Both the position numbers and the translations under genes were made by a program. From the NCBI RefSeq assembly GCF_003076515.1, contig NZ_CP022390.1:1984001-2048000 (forward strand): DNA of 64,000 bases, read 5' to 3'. The notes below the pieces were generated by a model, which ran no database searches, was not told the DNA's origin, and was given only the letters and a program-made list of their open reading frames with translations. Positions 35,067-44,989 of this stretch are shown here, one piece after another. Numbering within the stretch: the first letter of the stretch is position 1; each line of letters opens with the position of its first letter. Origin of the DNA: Alcaligenes aquatilis (lineage in GTDB: Bacteria; Pseudomonadota; Gammaproteobacteria; Burkholderiales; Burkholderiaceae_B).

Positions 35067-36143
35067 TTAGTCAGCCTGCAAGACACCTCGGCGCAACTGG
35101 TCGCGCTCAATGGACTCGAACAAGGCCTTGAAGTTACCTTCACCAAAGCCATCATCGCCCTTGCGCTGAATGAACTCAAAGAACACAGGCCCCATCAGCG
35201 TTTCAGAGAAAATCTGCAGCAAGAGACGACGGTGACCACCTTCTGATGTGCCATCGAGCAAAATGCCACGGTTTTGCAGTTCTGCAGTGGGTTCTCCGTG
35301 CTCAGGCAAGCGACCTTCCAGCATTTCATAATAGGTTTGTGGCGGCGCCGTCATAAAACGCATGCCCATGGCCTTGAGCTTGTCCCAGGAGGCAATCAGA
35401 TCATCGGTCAGGAACGCTACGTGCTGGATGCCTTCACCATTGAACTGCATCAGGAATTCTTCGATCTGGCCCGAACCCTTGGCGGACTCCTCATTGAGAG
35501 GAATACGGATTTTACCGTCGGGGGCCGTCATGGCCTTGGAGGTCAAGCCAGTGTATTCACCCTTGATGTCGAAGTAGCGAATCTCACGGAAGTTGAACAG
35601 GTGCTCATAAAACTGAGCCCAGTAGGCCATGCGGCCGCGGTACACGTTATGGGTCAGGTGATCGATCTCTTTCAGGCCCGCACCCACAGGGTGGCGGTCC
35701 ACGCCTTCCAGGTAGACGAAGTCGATATCGTAAATAGAGTTACCTTCGCCAAAACGGTCGATCAGGTACAGAGGCGCGCCACCAATCCCTTTGATCGCCG
35801 GCAAGCGCAGCTCCATCGGCCCGGTAGGAATATCAACAGGCTGGGCGCCCAGTTCCAGTGCACGCTCATAGGCTTTTTGCGCATCACGCACCCGGAACGC
35901 CATGCCGCAGGCCGAAGGGCCGTGCTCGGCGGCAAAGTAAGCAGCGTGGCTCTTGGGTTCTTCGTTCAGGATCAGGTTGATCTCGCCCTGACGGTACAAG
36001 GACACTTTCTTGGAACGGTGTACCGCCACTTTGGTGAAACCCATCATCGCAAACACAGGTTCCATCACACCAGGCTGGGGAGCGGCAAATTCGATGAACT
36101 CAAAGCCCATCAGGCCCATTGGATTTTCAAACAAGTCAGTCAT
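35067..36143 (-). CDS. hpd: 4-hydroxyphenylpyruvate dioxygenase
   Basis: Iron-dependent cytoplasmic enzyme of tyrosine breakdown, turning 4-hydroxyphenylpyruvate into homogentisate. 358 residues, two vicinal-oxygen-chelate domains. Iron ligands are visible: His in [14 protein letters not shown], His in [11 protein letters not shown] and Glu in [20 protein letters not shown]. The ATG has GGAG eight bases upstream. No other homogentisate pathway gene is adjacent, so it stands alone here. Confidence 0.95.
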   Translation of the reverse strand: MTDLFENPMGLMGFEFIEFAAPQPGVMEPVFAMMGFTKVAVHRSKKVSLYRQGEINLILNEEPKSHAAYFAAEHGPSACGMAFRVRDAQKAYERALELGAQPVDIPTGPMELRLPAIKGIGGAPLYLIDRFGEGNSIYDIDFVYLEGVDRHPVGAGLKEIDHLTHNVYRGRMAYWAQFYEHLFNFREIRYFDIKGEYTGLTSKAMTAPDGKIRIPLNEESAKGSGQIEEFLMQFNGEGIQHVAFLTDDLIASWDKLKAMGMRFMTAPPQTYYEMLEGRLPEHGEPTAELQNRGILLDGTSEGGHRRLLLQIFSETLMGPVFFEFIQRKGDDGFGEGNFKALFESIERDQLRRGVLQAD

Positions 36144-36411
36144 AGCAGACTCCAACTGTAATCAGGTAATCAAGGAGGGCGTAAAAACGCCTTGAAACGT
36201 TGACTTAAGCCTGGCTGGGAGGGGCGCAGGATATCCCGCGCACACTGCGTGCCAAGTGATCACCAAACAACAATTGAAACCCCAGAACTCTCACAGGCTC
36301 TGCTCCAGTGGGCGGGAACCCGAAATGCGCTCCCATCGCCGACATTTATTATGCGGGGAGCAAGCCCCTTTTCGATATAGAGCATTACCCTAGAAGTCTA
36401 AACCACCTGCC

Positions 36412-37161
36412 TTAGCGCGCCAGCAGCACAGGGACAGATGACAGCAACATCGCTACCCCGGACAAAGTCAGTAGACTCAACACAATGGCGCGAAATGTGC
36501 TTTGACTGATCCCCACATACAGACGTGCGCCCGCCAATACGGGAATCAGCACCGCCAGCATGACCAACCCGATCGCGGGCAGCATGGACGAGACAATAGA
36601 ACCGGAGGCGATATACGCCAGCAAGGTCACAGACAAGGTAGCCAGATTGAAGTTTTGAATAACGGCACGCTGCTTGTCTTTGGGCAGGCCCGTCATGGTG
36701 GTCCATAAAGTAGGAATCACCCCGGTCATCCCACCCAGACCGCCCATCACACCACCAATCAAACCCGCCAAAGCATTAGCCAAGCGACTGCACACCCGCA
36801 CATGGCCCAGACGGCTAGACATCAGCATGACGGGGCACCAGATCACCATCAAGGTACCCAGAAACGCCTTGAACAGCGCTGCATCCAGAAAAGGCAGCAG
36901 ATACGTTCCCAACGGCACGCCAAGCAGCCCACCGAATAAGAAAGGCAAGAGAATCTGCCAGTACGACGTGCGCCGCCGGGTAAAGGCGGCAATCATCTGC
37001 CCCGTCCAGGCACCACACACTGCCAGCACCGCCGCCAGTTGGGGCTCCAGAAACCAGGCCCAGCAGGACATGGCCACCATACCAAAGGCAAAACCTGACA
37101 GGCCCTGCACAAAACCGGCCACAATGGCGCCAAAGGCAACCGCCCAATAAACCGACTCCAT
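36412..37161 (-). CDS. TauE/SafE family membrane permease
   Basis: 249 residues with about eight hydrophobic segments; two repeated halves beginning GAIVAGFVQGLSGFAFGMV and GLIGGVMGGLGGMTGVIPTLW, which are the family signature. Members move sulfonates, sulfite or related organic anions outward or inward. The ATG is preceded by AGGGG. It is next to hpd but about 270 bases away, so co-transcription is uncertain. Confidence 0.88.
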   Translation of the reverse strand: MESVYWAVAFGAIVAGFVQGLSGFAFGMVAMSCWAWFLEPQLAAVLAVCGAWTGQMIAAFTRRRTSYWQILLPFLFGGLLGVPLGTYLLPFLDAALFKAFLGTLMVIWCPVMLMSSRLGHVRVCSRLANALAGLIGGVMGGLGGMTGVIPTLWTTMTGLPKDKQRAVIQNFNLATLSVTLLAYIASGSIVSSMLPAIGLVMLAVLIPVLAGARLYVGISQSTFRAIVLSLLTLSGVAMLLSSVPVLLAR

Positions 37162-37310
37162 ATTCCCCTGCTGCTCCTGCATGTAGACAAGGTCACAGTA
37201 TCCTTCTTGTGCGAAATGAGCGGGCAGAAAAAAGCCTCCAACTTGGAGGCTTCCCAAACTGTTACCGGCGTTGGCCAAAGTTGGCCAAATCATGCCTGGC
37301 TCAGATTGGT

Positions 37311-38729
37311 TCAGGCTGGGTCAGCAGCGCGCAGATCACGAGGTTGGATCAGCGATTCGGCACACAACACTTCATTGAGGGTCTCGGCATCCATCAGGCC
37401 ACGCTTGAGAACCACATCACGAATATTAGTACCTGTCTGGAAGGCTTCGGCGGCAACCGAGGTAGCGGCTTTGTAACCGATAAACGGGTTCAAGGCAGTC
37501 ACCAGGGAAATAGAACGTTCGATATTGCTTTCCAGGCATTCACGGTTGGCAGTGATACCCACCACGCAGAACTGAGTCAACGTGTCGCAAGCATTGCTCA
37601 ACAAACTCATGCTGCGCAGCAGGGAGTGAATAATCACAGGCTCAAACGCGTTCAGCTGCAATTGACCGGCTTCAGCAGCCATGGTCACGGTCAAGTCGGC
37701 ACCAATCACTTCAAAGGCGACCTGGTTGACCACTTCAGGGATCACAGGGTTGACCTTACCGGGCATGATGGACGAACCCGCTTGCACAGCAGGCAGACAA
37801 ATTTCACCCATACCAGCACGAGGACCGCTAGAGAGCAAACGCAAGTCGTTGGACAGCTTGGACAACTTGACGGCAGCCCGCTTCAACACGCCCGACAGAT
37901 GCAAGAAACCACCGCAATCCTGAGTTGCTTCGATCAGGTCGGCAGACACGCGCAGCTGAACACCGGACAGATCGGACAAAGCCGCTACAGCCAGCTCGGC
38001 GTATTCAGGATGTGCGGTAATACCAGTACCAATTGCCGTACCACCCAGATTCACATCACACATCAGTTTGCGCGATTCTTTCAGGCGCACGATGTCTTCG
38101 TTAATCATGGTGGCAAATGCGTTGAACTCCTGACCCAGGGTCATGGGCACAGCATCTTGCAACTGCGTGCGGCCAATCTTCATGTACGAGGAGAATTCCT
38201 CGGACTTTTTCAAAAAGGCATCACGCAAACGTTCCATGGCCGCAAACAGCGGATCCAGCGAACGGTAGGCCGCCAGGTGCAAAGCCGTTGGATAGACGTC
38301 GTTGGTGCTTTGGGCCATATTCACATCTTCATTGGGATGAAGATATTGGTACTCGCCACGCTTGTGCCCCATATGCTCCAAAGCCAGGTTACAAATAACC
38401 TCGTTGGCATTCATATTGGTCGAGGTACCTGCGCCGCCCTGAATCATGTCTACCACAAAATGCTCATGACACTTGCCTGTCTGTACGGCCTGGCATGCAG
38501 CCACAATGGCGTCATGCTTGTCCTGCTCCAACAAACCCAGTTTGAAATTGGCCTGAGCAGCAGCCTGCTTGACCAGTGCCAGAGCATTAATCAGTTCCGG
38601 GTAAGTTGAAATAGGCGTACCGGTAATGTGGAAATTCTCCTTGGCACGCAAGGTATGAACACCATAATAGACTTCATCGGGGACTTGGCGGTCTCCCAGC
38701 AAATCATGTTCGATACGGAACTGACTCAT
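37311..38729 (-). CDS. aspA: Aspartate ammonia-lyase
   Basis: Cytoplasmic homotetrameric enzyme that splits aspartate into fumarate and ammonia. 472 residues. The fumarase/aspartase signature GSSIMPGKVNPVIPE contains the catalytic serine loop; other conserved parts are GGAGTSTNMNANEVICN and STNDVYPTALHL. AspA is told from fumarase by the early HDLLGDRQVPDEVYYGVHTLRA. A long upstream region holds two hairpins. Confidence 0.95.
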   Translation of the reverse strand: MSQFRIEHDLLGDRQVPDEVYYGVHTLRAKENFHITGTPISTYPELINALALVKQAAAQANFKLGLLEQDKHDAIVAACQAVQTGKCHEHFVVDMIQGGAGTSTNMNANEVICNLALEHMGHKRGEYQYLHPNEDVNMAQSTNDVYPTALHLAAYRSLDPLFAAMERLRDAFLKKSEEFSSYMKIGRTQLQDAVPMTLGQEFNAFATMINEDIVRLKESRKLMCDVNLGGTAIGTGITAHPEYAELAVAALSDLSGVQLRVSADLIEATQDCGGFLHLSGVLKRAAVKLSKLSNDLRLLSSGPRAGMGEICLPAVQAGSSIMPGKVNPVIPEVVNQVAFEVIGADLTVTMAAEAGQLQLNAFEPVIIHSLLRSMSLLSNACDTLTQFCVVGITANRECLESNIERSISLVTALNPFIGYKAATSVAAEAFQTGTNIRDVVLKRGLMDAETLNEVLCAESLIQPRDLRAADPA

Positions 38730-39568
38730 AATTCCTTCGTTTCCTTAATAACGATAGCAAGACATTTCTGATACGCCTCATACTCAATCCCGGAGTACAA
38801 ACGGAACAAAGCCCTGCCATTTCTTGCGAACTGGGCAGGGGCTCGGGGACATGCTGGCAAATACCACTAATAAGCTTTGGATAATGCTTGTATCCAGTTG
38901 CGGAAAGCAAAGGCCCGTAAAAAACGGGCCTGTATTGCTATCCGCCAAGCGGGGTGAATGATCCAACCGCCTTTTTTGAAGGCATCGTCGAGCTTGGGAA
39001 GCGCTGTAAGCATTGTAAACGCCGAGCGCTCGCCTGCACGTCGTTTTGCGGTTTTTCTTGAGTTGCTGCGCCTGGTTTTTCTGCTTGGCGCTTGAGAACC
39101 GACTTAATTTGACGGTCTACCTCTGATATAGCTCACTCATCCTGCCCATAACAAAGATCTGGCGTTTTGAACACGAACGTTGCGTGCTTGCATCATTTTG
39201 ATGCTGTTGCGCTATAAGACTCACAACACAAGATCAACAATCATCACCAAGATGCCGGTATTGAGAGTCCCAGAACCTTGTTATGTGAGAAAAAAAGAAG
39301 GCAAAAGAGTATACACAAACAGTGAGACCATTCAATAAACTCACTACTGACAATACTGAAAAAAACCAGCACTATTTTACTAAATGAAAATTCCTGATCA
39401 ATAAAAGGTGTTTAAATCAATGAAAATGGAATTAAAAAATAAGATAAATTTCCACTTTAAAAGCAGCGGCTCAGTAATAAAAGAAAGCAAGCTCGGTTTT
39501 ATTGGGCTTTGTGATTCTTTCTAAATAACTACTGCTCTTTGCCGCGCACTACTCAACGGCACAGCACT
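38730..39568. other. Long intergenic region between aspA and a MarR gene
   Basis: About 840 bases without a supportable gene. Hairpins CCCTGCC/GGCAGGG (38812-38840) and GGCCCGT-AAAAA-ACGGGCC (38912-38930) lie in the probable aspA leader; the second is followed on the minus strand by UUUGCUUU, a weak terminator-like end. GCGCC/GGCGC arms occur near 39067-39090. From about 39270 to 39540 the sequence is clearly AT-rich compared with its neighbours; it may be promoter DNA or acquired sequence. Confidence 0.5.
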
Positions 39569-40126
39569 ATGAAATTACTCGATCTGAAATATCAAACTAT
39601 CCTGAGCGAATCCCAGCGCCAGGCTCACCCTAAAACCGAGGATATCGAACTGTGTTTACGCGTTCTATCGCTGGCGTCCAGTATTAATCGCGCCTCCAGC
39701 ACCGTCTTGAACGAATTTGGCCTATCCGAAGGCCGTCTGGTTCTGCTTTTTTTGCTGAGCCGCCAACCTTCCGGCTTAAGTCCCGCCTTGCTGGCTGAAC
39801 AAGCCGGTGTCACCCGCGCGACCATTACCGGCCTGCTAGACGGGCTGGAGCAGCAGCAATTGCTGGTGCGACAAAACAATGCCTCGGATCGCCGTGTACT
39901 CACTGTTAAACTGACCGAAGCTGGCAAAGAGTTAAGCGAGCACTTGCTGCCCTATTACATCGAGTGGCTCTCGGGTGTGTTTAGCCATGTGCCCCAAGAC
40001 GTGCGTGAACGCTTGTCTAATTTGTTATCCCGGGCCATGCAAAGCGATAGCAAAGGGGAAATCAAAATTGAAAAACCTCTTTCGCACACCGTTCCCGGAA
40101 CCATGCAGCGCAGTTATATGGTTTAA
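39569..40126 (+). CDS. MarR-family transcriptional regulator
   Basis: 185 residues. A winged helix-turn-helix is centred on residues ~70-125 (GLSPALLAEQAGVTRATITGLLDGLEQQQLLVRQNNASDRR), with flanking helices for dimer formation. The ATG starting MKLLDLKYQ was chosen. MarR proteins usually repress neighbouring transport or catabolic genes in response to aromatic or phenolic compounds. The target cannot be inferred: the next gene is a protein of unknown function 110 bases downstream. Confidence 0.9.
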   Translation: MKLLDLKYQTILSESQRQAHPKTEDIELCLRVLSLASSINRASSTVLNEFGLSEGRLVLLFLLSRQPSGLSPALLAEQAGVTRATITGLLDGLEQQQLLVRQNNASDRRVLTVKLTEAGKELSEHLLPYYIEWLSGVFSHVPQDVRERLSNLLSRAMQSDSKGEIKIEKPLSHTVPGTMQRSYMV

Positions 40127-40236
40127 GGCGCAAGATCGTCTGCCCAAAGGTCAACCTTGTGGTCGACCCAACATGATCAAGGGTGGCACCGATACGGTTG
40201 CCACCCTTTGTTTTCGTCCCCGCAAGGCTGAGGTTT

Positions 40237-40839
40237 ATGGATGCTGCTGTTATTGAAGCCATGAAAAAATGGCCCAATGTACCCGCTGTCAGCGGATATC
40301 TTTCTTTGGATCAGTCAGGCCATTGGCGTCATCATCCGGCTGGCGATGCCAACCAGCATCCCGAGCACGTGGGTGAACGCATTTCTCACCCAGGATTGCT
40401 GGCATTTTTCAATCGCAATTATCAGACGGATGAACAAGGCCGTTGGTTTATCCAAAATGGCCCCCAGCGTGTCTATGTTCGCCTGGACGCCGCTCCTCTC
40501 ATTGTGTCCCTGGCCGAAGATCTGGCGCATTTGCAAGACCACACCGGACGCCTCGTAAAAGCCGTCCAGGCGTGGTTCGTCAGCGCTGAAGGTCGGCTGT
40601 ATTTGCGTACCCCTACCGGCCCGGCCTTATTGGCCAGTCGCGATATTCCGGCGCTGCTGGAACAATTGCGAACAAAGCAACACGGCCTGGACAGCCTGGA
40701 TCTGGAGCACCCTCATTACAGCGAGGGCTGGTCTTTACCCGCCTACCCCAGGCGCTGTTCCCTGACAGTCTGGTCATCCTGCGTGTCGCCCGCCGACGAA
40801 TTGGCGTATATTGTTTTGCCTGAGCCCGATCCTATTTGA
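40237..40839 (+). CDS. Conserved protein of unknown function (DUF-type)
   Basis: 200 residues, soluble, no signal peptide or helices long enough for membrane. It begins MDAAVIEAMKKWPNVPAVSGYLSLDQSGHWR; mid-region GRWFIQNGPQRVYVRLDAAPLIV and the motif GPALLASRDIPALLEQL look like a structured domain. I do not recognise a named family with certainty, though similar proteins are common in betaproteobacteria beside Nudix and aat genes. The Nudix gene starts 20 bases downstream, so they are probably co-transcribed. The start follows AGG. Confidence 0.75.
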   Translation: MDAAVIEAMKKWPNVPAVSGYLSLDQSGHWRHHPAGDANQHPEHVGERISHPGLLAFFNRNYQTDEQGRWFIQNGPQRVYVRLDAAPLIVSLAEDLAHLQDHTGRLVKAVQAWFVSAEGRLYLRTPTGPALLASRDIPALLEQLRTKQHGLDSLDLEHPHYSEGWSLPAYPRRCSLTVWSSCVSPADELAYIVLPEPDPI

Positions 40840-40859
40840 ACCGCCATCACAGAATCTGC

Positions 40860-41450
40860 ATGACCCAGCCACCCGCCTCTTTTTACTTCCCTGCTCCACG
40901 CACGCAAAACTTCTGCAGTCAATGCGGCAGCAAACTGACACGACTGGTGCCCCCGGACGATAACCGCATGCGTGATGTCTGCCAAAACTGCGGCGCGGTG
41001 CACTACCAGAATCCCCGTAATGTGGTCGGGATTGTGCCTGCCTGGAAAGACGATCAGATCTTGTTGTGCCGTCGTGCCATCGAACCACGCTACAACACCT
41101 GGACCTTGCCCGCCGGTTTTATGGAACTGGGTGAGACCCTGGGGCAAGGCGCCTTGCGTGAAATGGGTGAGGAAGCCGGTGCCCAAGTCGAACCCGGCCC
41201 GCTCTTTACCGTCATCAGCGTGCCCTACGCAGAACAAGTGCATATTTACTACTTGGCCAAAGTCACCAGCGACGTATTGGATCCCGGTCCGGAATCTCTG
41301 GAAGCCCGTTTCTTCCACCTGGACGACATTCCTTGGGACAATCTGGCGTTCCGCACGGTCAGCGCCACCTTGGAGCGCTACGTGGAGGATCACAAGGCTG
41401 GTCGCTTCCAGATTCACGAATTTGATATCGCCCCCCGCGACCACGACTGA
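40860..41450 (+). CDS. Nudix hydrolase with N-terminal zinc ribbon
   Basis: 196 residues. Residues ~20-50 form a zinc ribbon (CSQCG ... CQNCG), then a Nudix domain with a full Nudix box (GFMELGETLGQGALREMGEEAG). The layout resembles NAD pyrophosphatase NudC-like proteins, but the substrate is not proven. It lies 2 bases before aat and follows the DUF-type gene, so the run continues into aat. Confidence 0.9.
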   Translation: MTQPPASFYFPAPRTQNFCSQCGSKLTRLVPPDDNRMRDVCQNCGAVHYQNPRNVVGIVPAWKDDQILLCRRAIEPRYNTWTLPAGFMELGETLGQGALREMGEEAGAQVEPGPLFTVISVPYAEQVHIYYLAKVTSDVLDPGPESLEARFFHLDDIPWDNLAFRTVSATLERYVEDHKAGRFQIHEFDIAPRDHD

Positions 41451-41452
41451 TC

Positions 41453-42181
41453 ATGTCGCTTGTCTGGGTCACTCCCGATCAGGCCCTGCCCAGCCCTGAG
41501 CACGCCAGCCCGGAAGGGCTGGTGGCTGCCGGTCTGGATTTAAGTGTTCCACGTCTGCTAGAAGCCTACAGTCAGGGCATGTTTCCCTGGTACAGCCCTG
41601 GCGACCCGGTACTGTGGTGGTCGCCTGATCCGCGCATGGTGCTGGAAGTGGACAAATTCAAGATTTCCCGCTCCTTGGGCAAGAAGCTGCGCCAGATTGC
41701 ACGCCAGCAAGATCAGAACGAGGCCCGCCTTCGTGTCACCTGCGATCTGGCTTTCGAGCAAGTCATCGGCCAATGCGCCGCGCAACGCAGCGCCACCGGT
41801 ACCTGGATCAGCCCGGATATTCAGCAGGTCTATACCGACTTGCATCACAGCGGCTACGCCCACAGCATAGAAACCTGGATGGATAACAAGCTGGTCGGTG
41901 GTTTGTATGGCGTGAATCTGGGCCGCTTCTTTTTTGGCGAATCCATGTTTGCCTTACAAACCGATGCCAGCAAAATAGCCCTGGCCCATCTGGTGGATTT
42001 TCTGAAATTTGCCGGGATACCGTATATAGACTGCCAGCAAGAGACATCGCATCTGGCCAGTCTGGGCGCCAGCCCCATTCCCCGAGCGGATTTCATGGAT
42101 GCCCTGGCCTGGGCCATGAACCAGCCCAGCCCGGTTTGGCCACACGGGGCTTTGCAACTAGGCCAGCCCCCAACTTGCTAG
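41453..42181 (+). CDS. aat: Leucyl/phenylalanyl-tRNA-protein transferase
   Basis: Adds Leu or Phe to N-terminal Arg or Lys of proteins, marking them for ClpSAP degradation. 242 residues. Landmarks: GMFPWYSPGDPVLWWSPDPRMVL near residue 45, the motif SIETWMDNKLVGGLYGVNLGRFFFGESMF and the C-terminal YIDCQQETSHLASLGA. The start is two bases after the Nudix stop. It is followed by bpt, which completes the bacterial N-end rule pair. Confidence 0.95.
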   Translation: MSLVWVTPDQALPSPEHASPEGLVAAGLDLSVPRLLEAYSQGMFPWYSPGDPVLWWSPDPRMVLEVDKFKISRSLGKKLRQIARQQDQNEARLRVTCDLAFEQVIGQCAAQRSATGTWISPDIQQVYTDLHHSGYAHSIETWMDNKLVGGLYGVNLGRFFFGESMFALQTDASKIALAHLVDFLKFAGIPYIDCQQETSHLASLGASPIPRADFMDALAWAMNQPSPVWPHGALQLGQPPTC

Positions 42182-42229
42182 GCTGGCGCGAGCATCCCAT
42201 AATGGCTCTATCACGCTTGGCAGAGTCGC

Positions 42230-42955
42230 ATGAATTATCCCAAAGCACCCACCAGTCCCCAAACGCTGCAATTCTATTCCACGGCCAGCTACCGTTGCAG
42301 CTACCTGCCAGAACAACAGGCACGCTCTCTGGTTGCCGCTCCTGCGCACCTGATTAACGACGCGGTTTACTCCAAGCTAGTCCAACAAGGCTTCCGACGC
42401 AGCGGCACCTTTACCTATCGTCCCTATTGCGACCAATGCCGCGCTTGCCAGCCCTTGCGTTGCGACACTCTGCACTTTCAGCCTGACCGTGCCCAGCGCC
42501 GTGCCAAAAAACGTCATGGCCATCTGATCGTGCAAGATCTGCCCCTGCACTGGAACGCCGAGCACTACGAGCTGTATCGCCGCTACCAGGCCAGCCGCCA
42601 TCCCGGTGCCGGCATGGACGAAGACGACCAGTCCCAGTACGCCCAGTTTCTGCTGGCCAGCCATGTCACCTCACGCCTGCTGGAGTTTCGCGAGCCCGAC
42701 GGCACCTTGAAAATCGTGGCGGTCATTGATGTGCTGCAAGACGGACTCTCCGCTGTCTATACCTTTTTTGATCCCGACGACACCGGCAGTCTGGGCACCT
42801 ACGCCGTACTCTGGCAACTGGATTATTGCCGTCAACAATCCCTGCCCTGGCTCTATTTAGGCTATTGGATCGAAGAAAGCCGTAAAATGACCTACAAAAC
42901 CCGCTTTCGCCCCTACCAGCTCCTGATAAAAGGTCGTTGGGAATGGCTGGCTTAA
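42230..42955 (+). CDS. bpt: Aspartate/glutamate leucyltransferase
   Basis: Arginyltransferase-like enzyme that adds Leu to N-terminal Asp or Glu, extending the N-end rule. 241 residues. Cys-rich N-terminal segment [14 protein letters not shown] and the family segments [17 protein letters not shown] and [20 protein letters not shown] are intact. It stands between aat and pyrD, the usual order in this group. Confidence 0.94.
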   Translation: MNYPKAPTSPQTLQFYSTASYRCSYLPEQQARSLVAAPAHLINDAVYSKLVQQGFRRSGTFTYRPYCDQCRACQPLRCDTLHFQPDRAQRRAKKRHGHLIVQDLPLHWNAEHYELYRRYQASRHPGAGMDEDDQSQYAQFLLASHVTSRLLEFREPDGTLKIVAVIDVLQDGLSAVYTFFDPDDTGSLGTYAVLWQLDYCRQQSLPWLYLGYWIEESRKMTYKTRFRPYQLLIKGRWEWLA

Positions 42956-42976
42956 CGTCCTCTTTTATCGATCCCC

Positions 42977-44011
42977 ATGTCTGCCCTATTCAGCCTTTAT
43001 CCCTTGGCTCGCCGGGTGCTGTTCAGTCTGGATGCTGAACACGCCCACGAACTGACTCTGAAATCCCTGCATTGCGCCCACCAAACCCCTATTTTGGGCA
43101 GCTTGCTCAAAAGCCTGCCCAGCAAGCCTCTGGAACTGATGGGCATGAAGCTACGCAATCCCGTAGGGCTGGCCGCTGGTCTGGATAAGAATGGCGCACA
43201 TATCGATGCCTTGGGCGCACTGGGCTTTGGTTTTGTTGAAGTCGGCACCGTTACTCCGAAAGCACAGCCCGGCAATCCCAAACCTCGCCTGTTCCGTCTG
43301 CCTGAAGCCAATAGCCTGATCAACCGCTTTGGCTTTAACAACGACGGCCTGGACACCTTTATCGAGAATGTGCGTAAAAGCCAGTTTCGTTCACAAGGTG
43401 GCATTCTGGGTCTGAACATTGGCAAGAACGCGAGCACGCCTATTGAGCAGGCCGATCAGGACTATCTGACCTGCCTGCGTGCGGTCTACCCTCACGCCGA
43501 TTACGTCACTGTGAATATCTCTTCGCCTAATACGCAAAACCTACGTGCACTGCAAGCTCAAGACGAGCTGGCTCGCCTGCTGGGCTCCTTGCAGACGCTG
43601 CGTACCGAATTAGCAGAAGAACACCAACGCTACGTGCCTATCGTAGTGAAAATCGCACCCGATCTGGATCAATCGCAAATTGATGCCATCGCTGACACCG
43701 TTCCCTCGCAAGGACTGGACGGCATTATTGCCACCAACACCACCTTGTCACGTGAGGCCGTTCAAGGTTTGCAGCATGGTCAAGAGCAAGGCGGTTTGTC
43801 CGGCCCACCGGTGCACGAGCTGTCCTTGAACGTCATTCGTCGTCTGCGCGAGCAATTGGGACCGGACTTCCCGATTATTGGTGTGGGCGGTATTGAATCC
43901 GGCCGTCAGGCTCAGGAAAAAATCCAGGCAGGTGCCCAGGCGGTGCAGCTATATACCGGCTTGATTTACAAAGGCCCCGCACTGATTTCCGAGTGCATTC
44001 GCGCTCTGTAA
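42977..44011 (+). CDS. pyrD: Dihydroorotate dehydrogenase (quinone), class 2
   Basis: Membrane-associated FMN enzyme of pyrimidine synthesis that passes electrons to quinone. 344 residues. The short N-terminal helices for membrane contact ([20 protein letters not shown]) mark class 2. Catalytic serine lies in [13 protein letters not shown]-binding glycines in [11 protein letters not shown] terminator follows about 70 bases after the stop. Confidence 0.95.
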   Translation: MSALFSLYPLARRVLFSLDAEHAHELTLKSLHCAHQTPILGSLLKSLPSKPLELMGMKLRNPVGLAAGLDKNGAHIDALGALGFGFVEVGTVTPKAQPGNPKPRLFRLPEANSLINRFGFNNDGLDTFIENVRKSQFRSQGGILGLNIGKNASTPIEQADQDYLTCLRAVYPHADYVTVNISSPNTQNLRALQAQDELARLLGSLQTLRTELAEEHQRYVPIVVKIAPDLDQSQIDAIADTVPSQGLDGIIATNTTLSREAVQGLQHGQEQGGLSGPPVHELSLNVIRRLREQLGPDFPIIGVGGIESGRQAQEKIQAGAQAVQLYTGLIYKGPALISECIRAL

Positions 44012-44081
44012 AACGCCTATTGCCCGCTTGATGCGGGCAACCGTATCCAGAAACAAATTGGCAACTTGCACTGCACGAAGC

Positions 44082-44110
44082 AAAAAAGCCAGCTCATCGA
44101 GCTGGCTTTT
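44082..44110. terminator. Bidirectional terminator between pyrD and phaP
   Basis: Stem GCCAGCTC-ATC-GAGCTGGC flanked by six A on one side and four T on the other, serving the convergent pyrD (+) and phaP (-). Confidence 0.85.
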
Positions 44111-44145
44111 CCTTTAACACCTGATCAAATCAGGCAAGCAACGAT

Positions 44146-44745
44146 TTACTTCTTGCTGGTAGCAGCAGTTGCAGCAGCGGCAGCCGCTTCAACCGTTTTG
44201 TTGCTGGCTTCAGTCACTTGAGCAGCCGCTTTCAAGCTGGCGTTGGTAGCAGCCTGGATGTTGCTTTCAGCAGCATCAGCAGCTTGGCGAGCCGCCTTAA
44301 CAACGGTCTCAGCAGCATTGGAAGCCGTGGCGAAGGAGGACTTCAACAAAGCAACAGCGCTTTCGGTGCCGGTAGGGGCATTTTTGGCCAGTTGGTCAAT
44401 CGCGTCAGCAGCGTGCTGTTGACCTTGAGCCAGTTGAGCCTCAGCGATACGCGACAGATTCAGTTGCAGGTCGGAGAAAATGTCGTACACGCTTTTGCCG
44501 TATTCCAGAGCCTGAGCAGCATTAGGCTTGGCCACGTTTTGCGACAGGGCCACAACGTCTTGCACGTCTTTGGCATTGATGACTTGCTGGGATTGGCCAG
44601 CCGCTTGTTCCAGCGAACTGCGCAGCAGATTCAGGTTCAGACCAACCAGCTTTTCAAAGCCTTGCAGCAATTGACCTTGGGCAGCGAACAGGTTGTTCAA
44701 AGTAGCTTGTTGGGATTCCAGTACGTTTTGTGGAATAGCACTCAT
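44146..44745 (-). CDS. phaP: Phasin (PHA granule-associated protein)
   Basis: 199 residues, nearly all helix. The N-terminal ~115 residues form the phasin_2 domain (QQATLNNLFAAQGQLLQGFEKLVGLNLNL) and the tail is Ala/Lys/Thr-rich, ending AAAAAATAATSKK. It coats polyhydroxybutyrate granules and points to PHA storage in this organism. AAGGAA precedes the start. Two TGTTGC-N3-GCAACA palindromes lie 120-195 bases upstream, probably regulatory. Confidence 0.92.
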   Translation of the reverse strand: MSAIPQNVLESQQATLNNLFAAQGQLLQGFEKLVGLNLNLLRSSLEQAAGQSQQVINAKDVQDVVALSQNVAKPNAAQALEYGKSVYDIFSDLQLNLSRIAEAQLAQGQQHAADAIDQLAKNAPTGTESAVALLKSSFATASNAAETVVKAARQAADAAESNIQAATNASLKAAAQVTEASNKTVEAAAAAATAATSKK

Positions 44746-44865
44746 GATGTTTTCCTTGGAGATACGTGGCCTGGGTCAAGCCAACGTGAAATTAATGTCA
44801 GTGTTACTAGACAAGGGTCTGTAGAAGGCCCAGCCCACTCGCAACTACGCAAGGCAAACCTTCTA

Positions 44866-44880
44866 TGTTGCACTGCAACA
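44866..44880. promoter_or_regulatory. Operator-like palindrome 1 upstream of phaP
   Basis: TGTTGC-ACT-GCAACA, perfect 6+6. Same core as the sites at 44920 and 45808. Confidence 0.65.
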
Positions 44881-44919
44881 ATTCAACTTTAAGCGCTATT
44901 CAAACCAAAGTCAACGAAA

Positions 44920-44938
44920 TTTGTTGCGCTGCAACAAA
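44920..44938. promoter_or_regulatory. Operator-like palindrome 2 upstream of phaP
   Basis: TTTGTTGC-GCT-GCAACAAA, perfect 8+8, between the phaP start and the end of the IclR gene. TGC-N3-GCA symmetry is also what Paracoccus PhaR is known to bind. Confidence 0.65.
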
Positions 44939-44989
44939 ACCGTCATTTATTTGTCATCCATGACTTAAAAACAGCGATAAAACAAAGAC

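Noticed and set aside
37209..38609. 466-codon open frame opposite aspA
   Set aside because: Shadow of aspA; His/Gln-rich and without domain features.
39420..39530. Small AT-rich ORF starting MKMELKNK before the MarR gene
   Set aside because: Ends within about 30 codons with a Lys-rich composition expected from AT-rich DNA and shows no family features.
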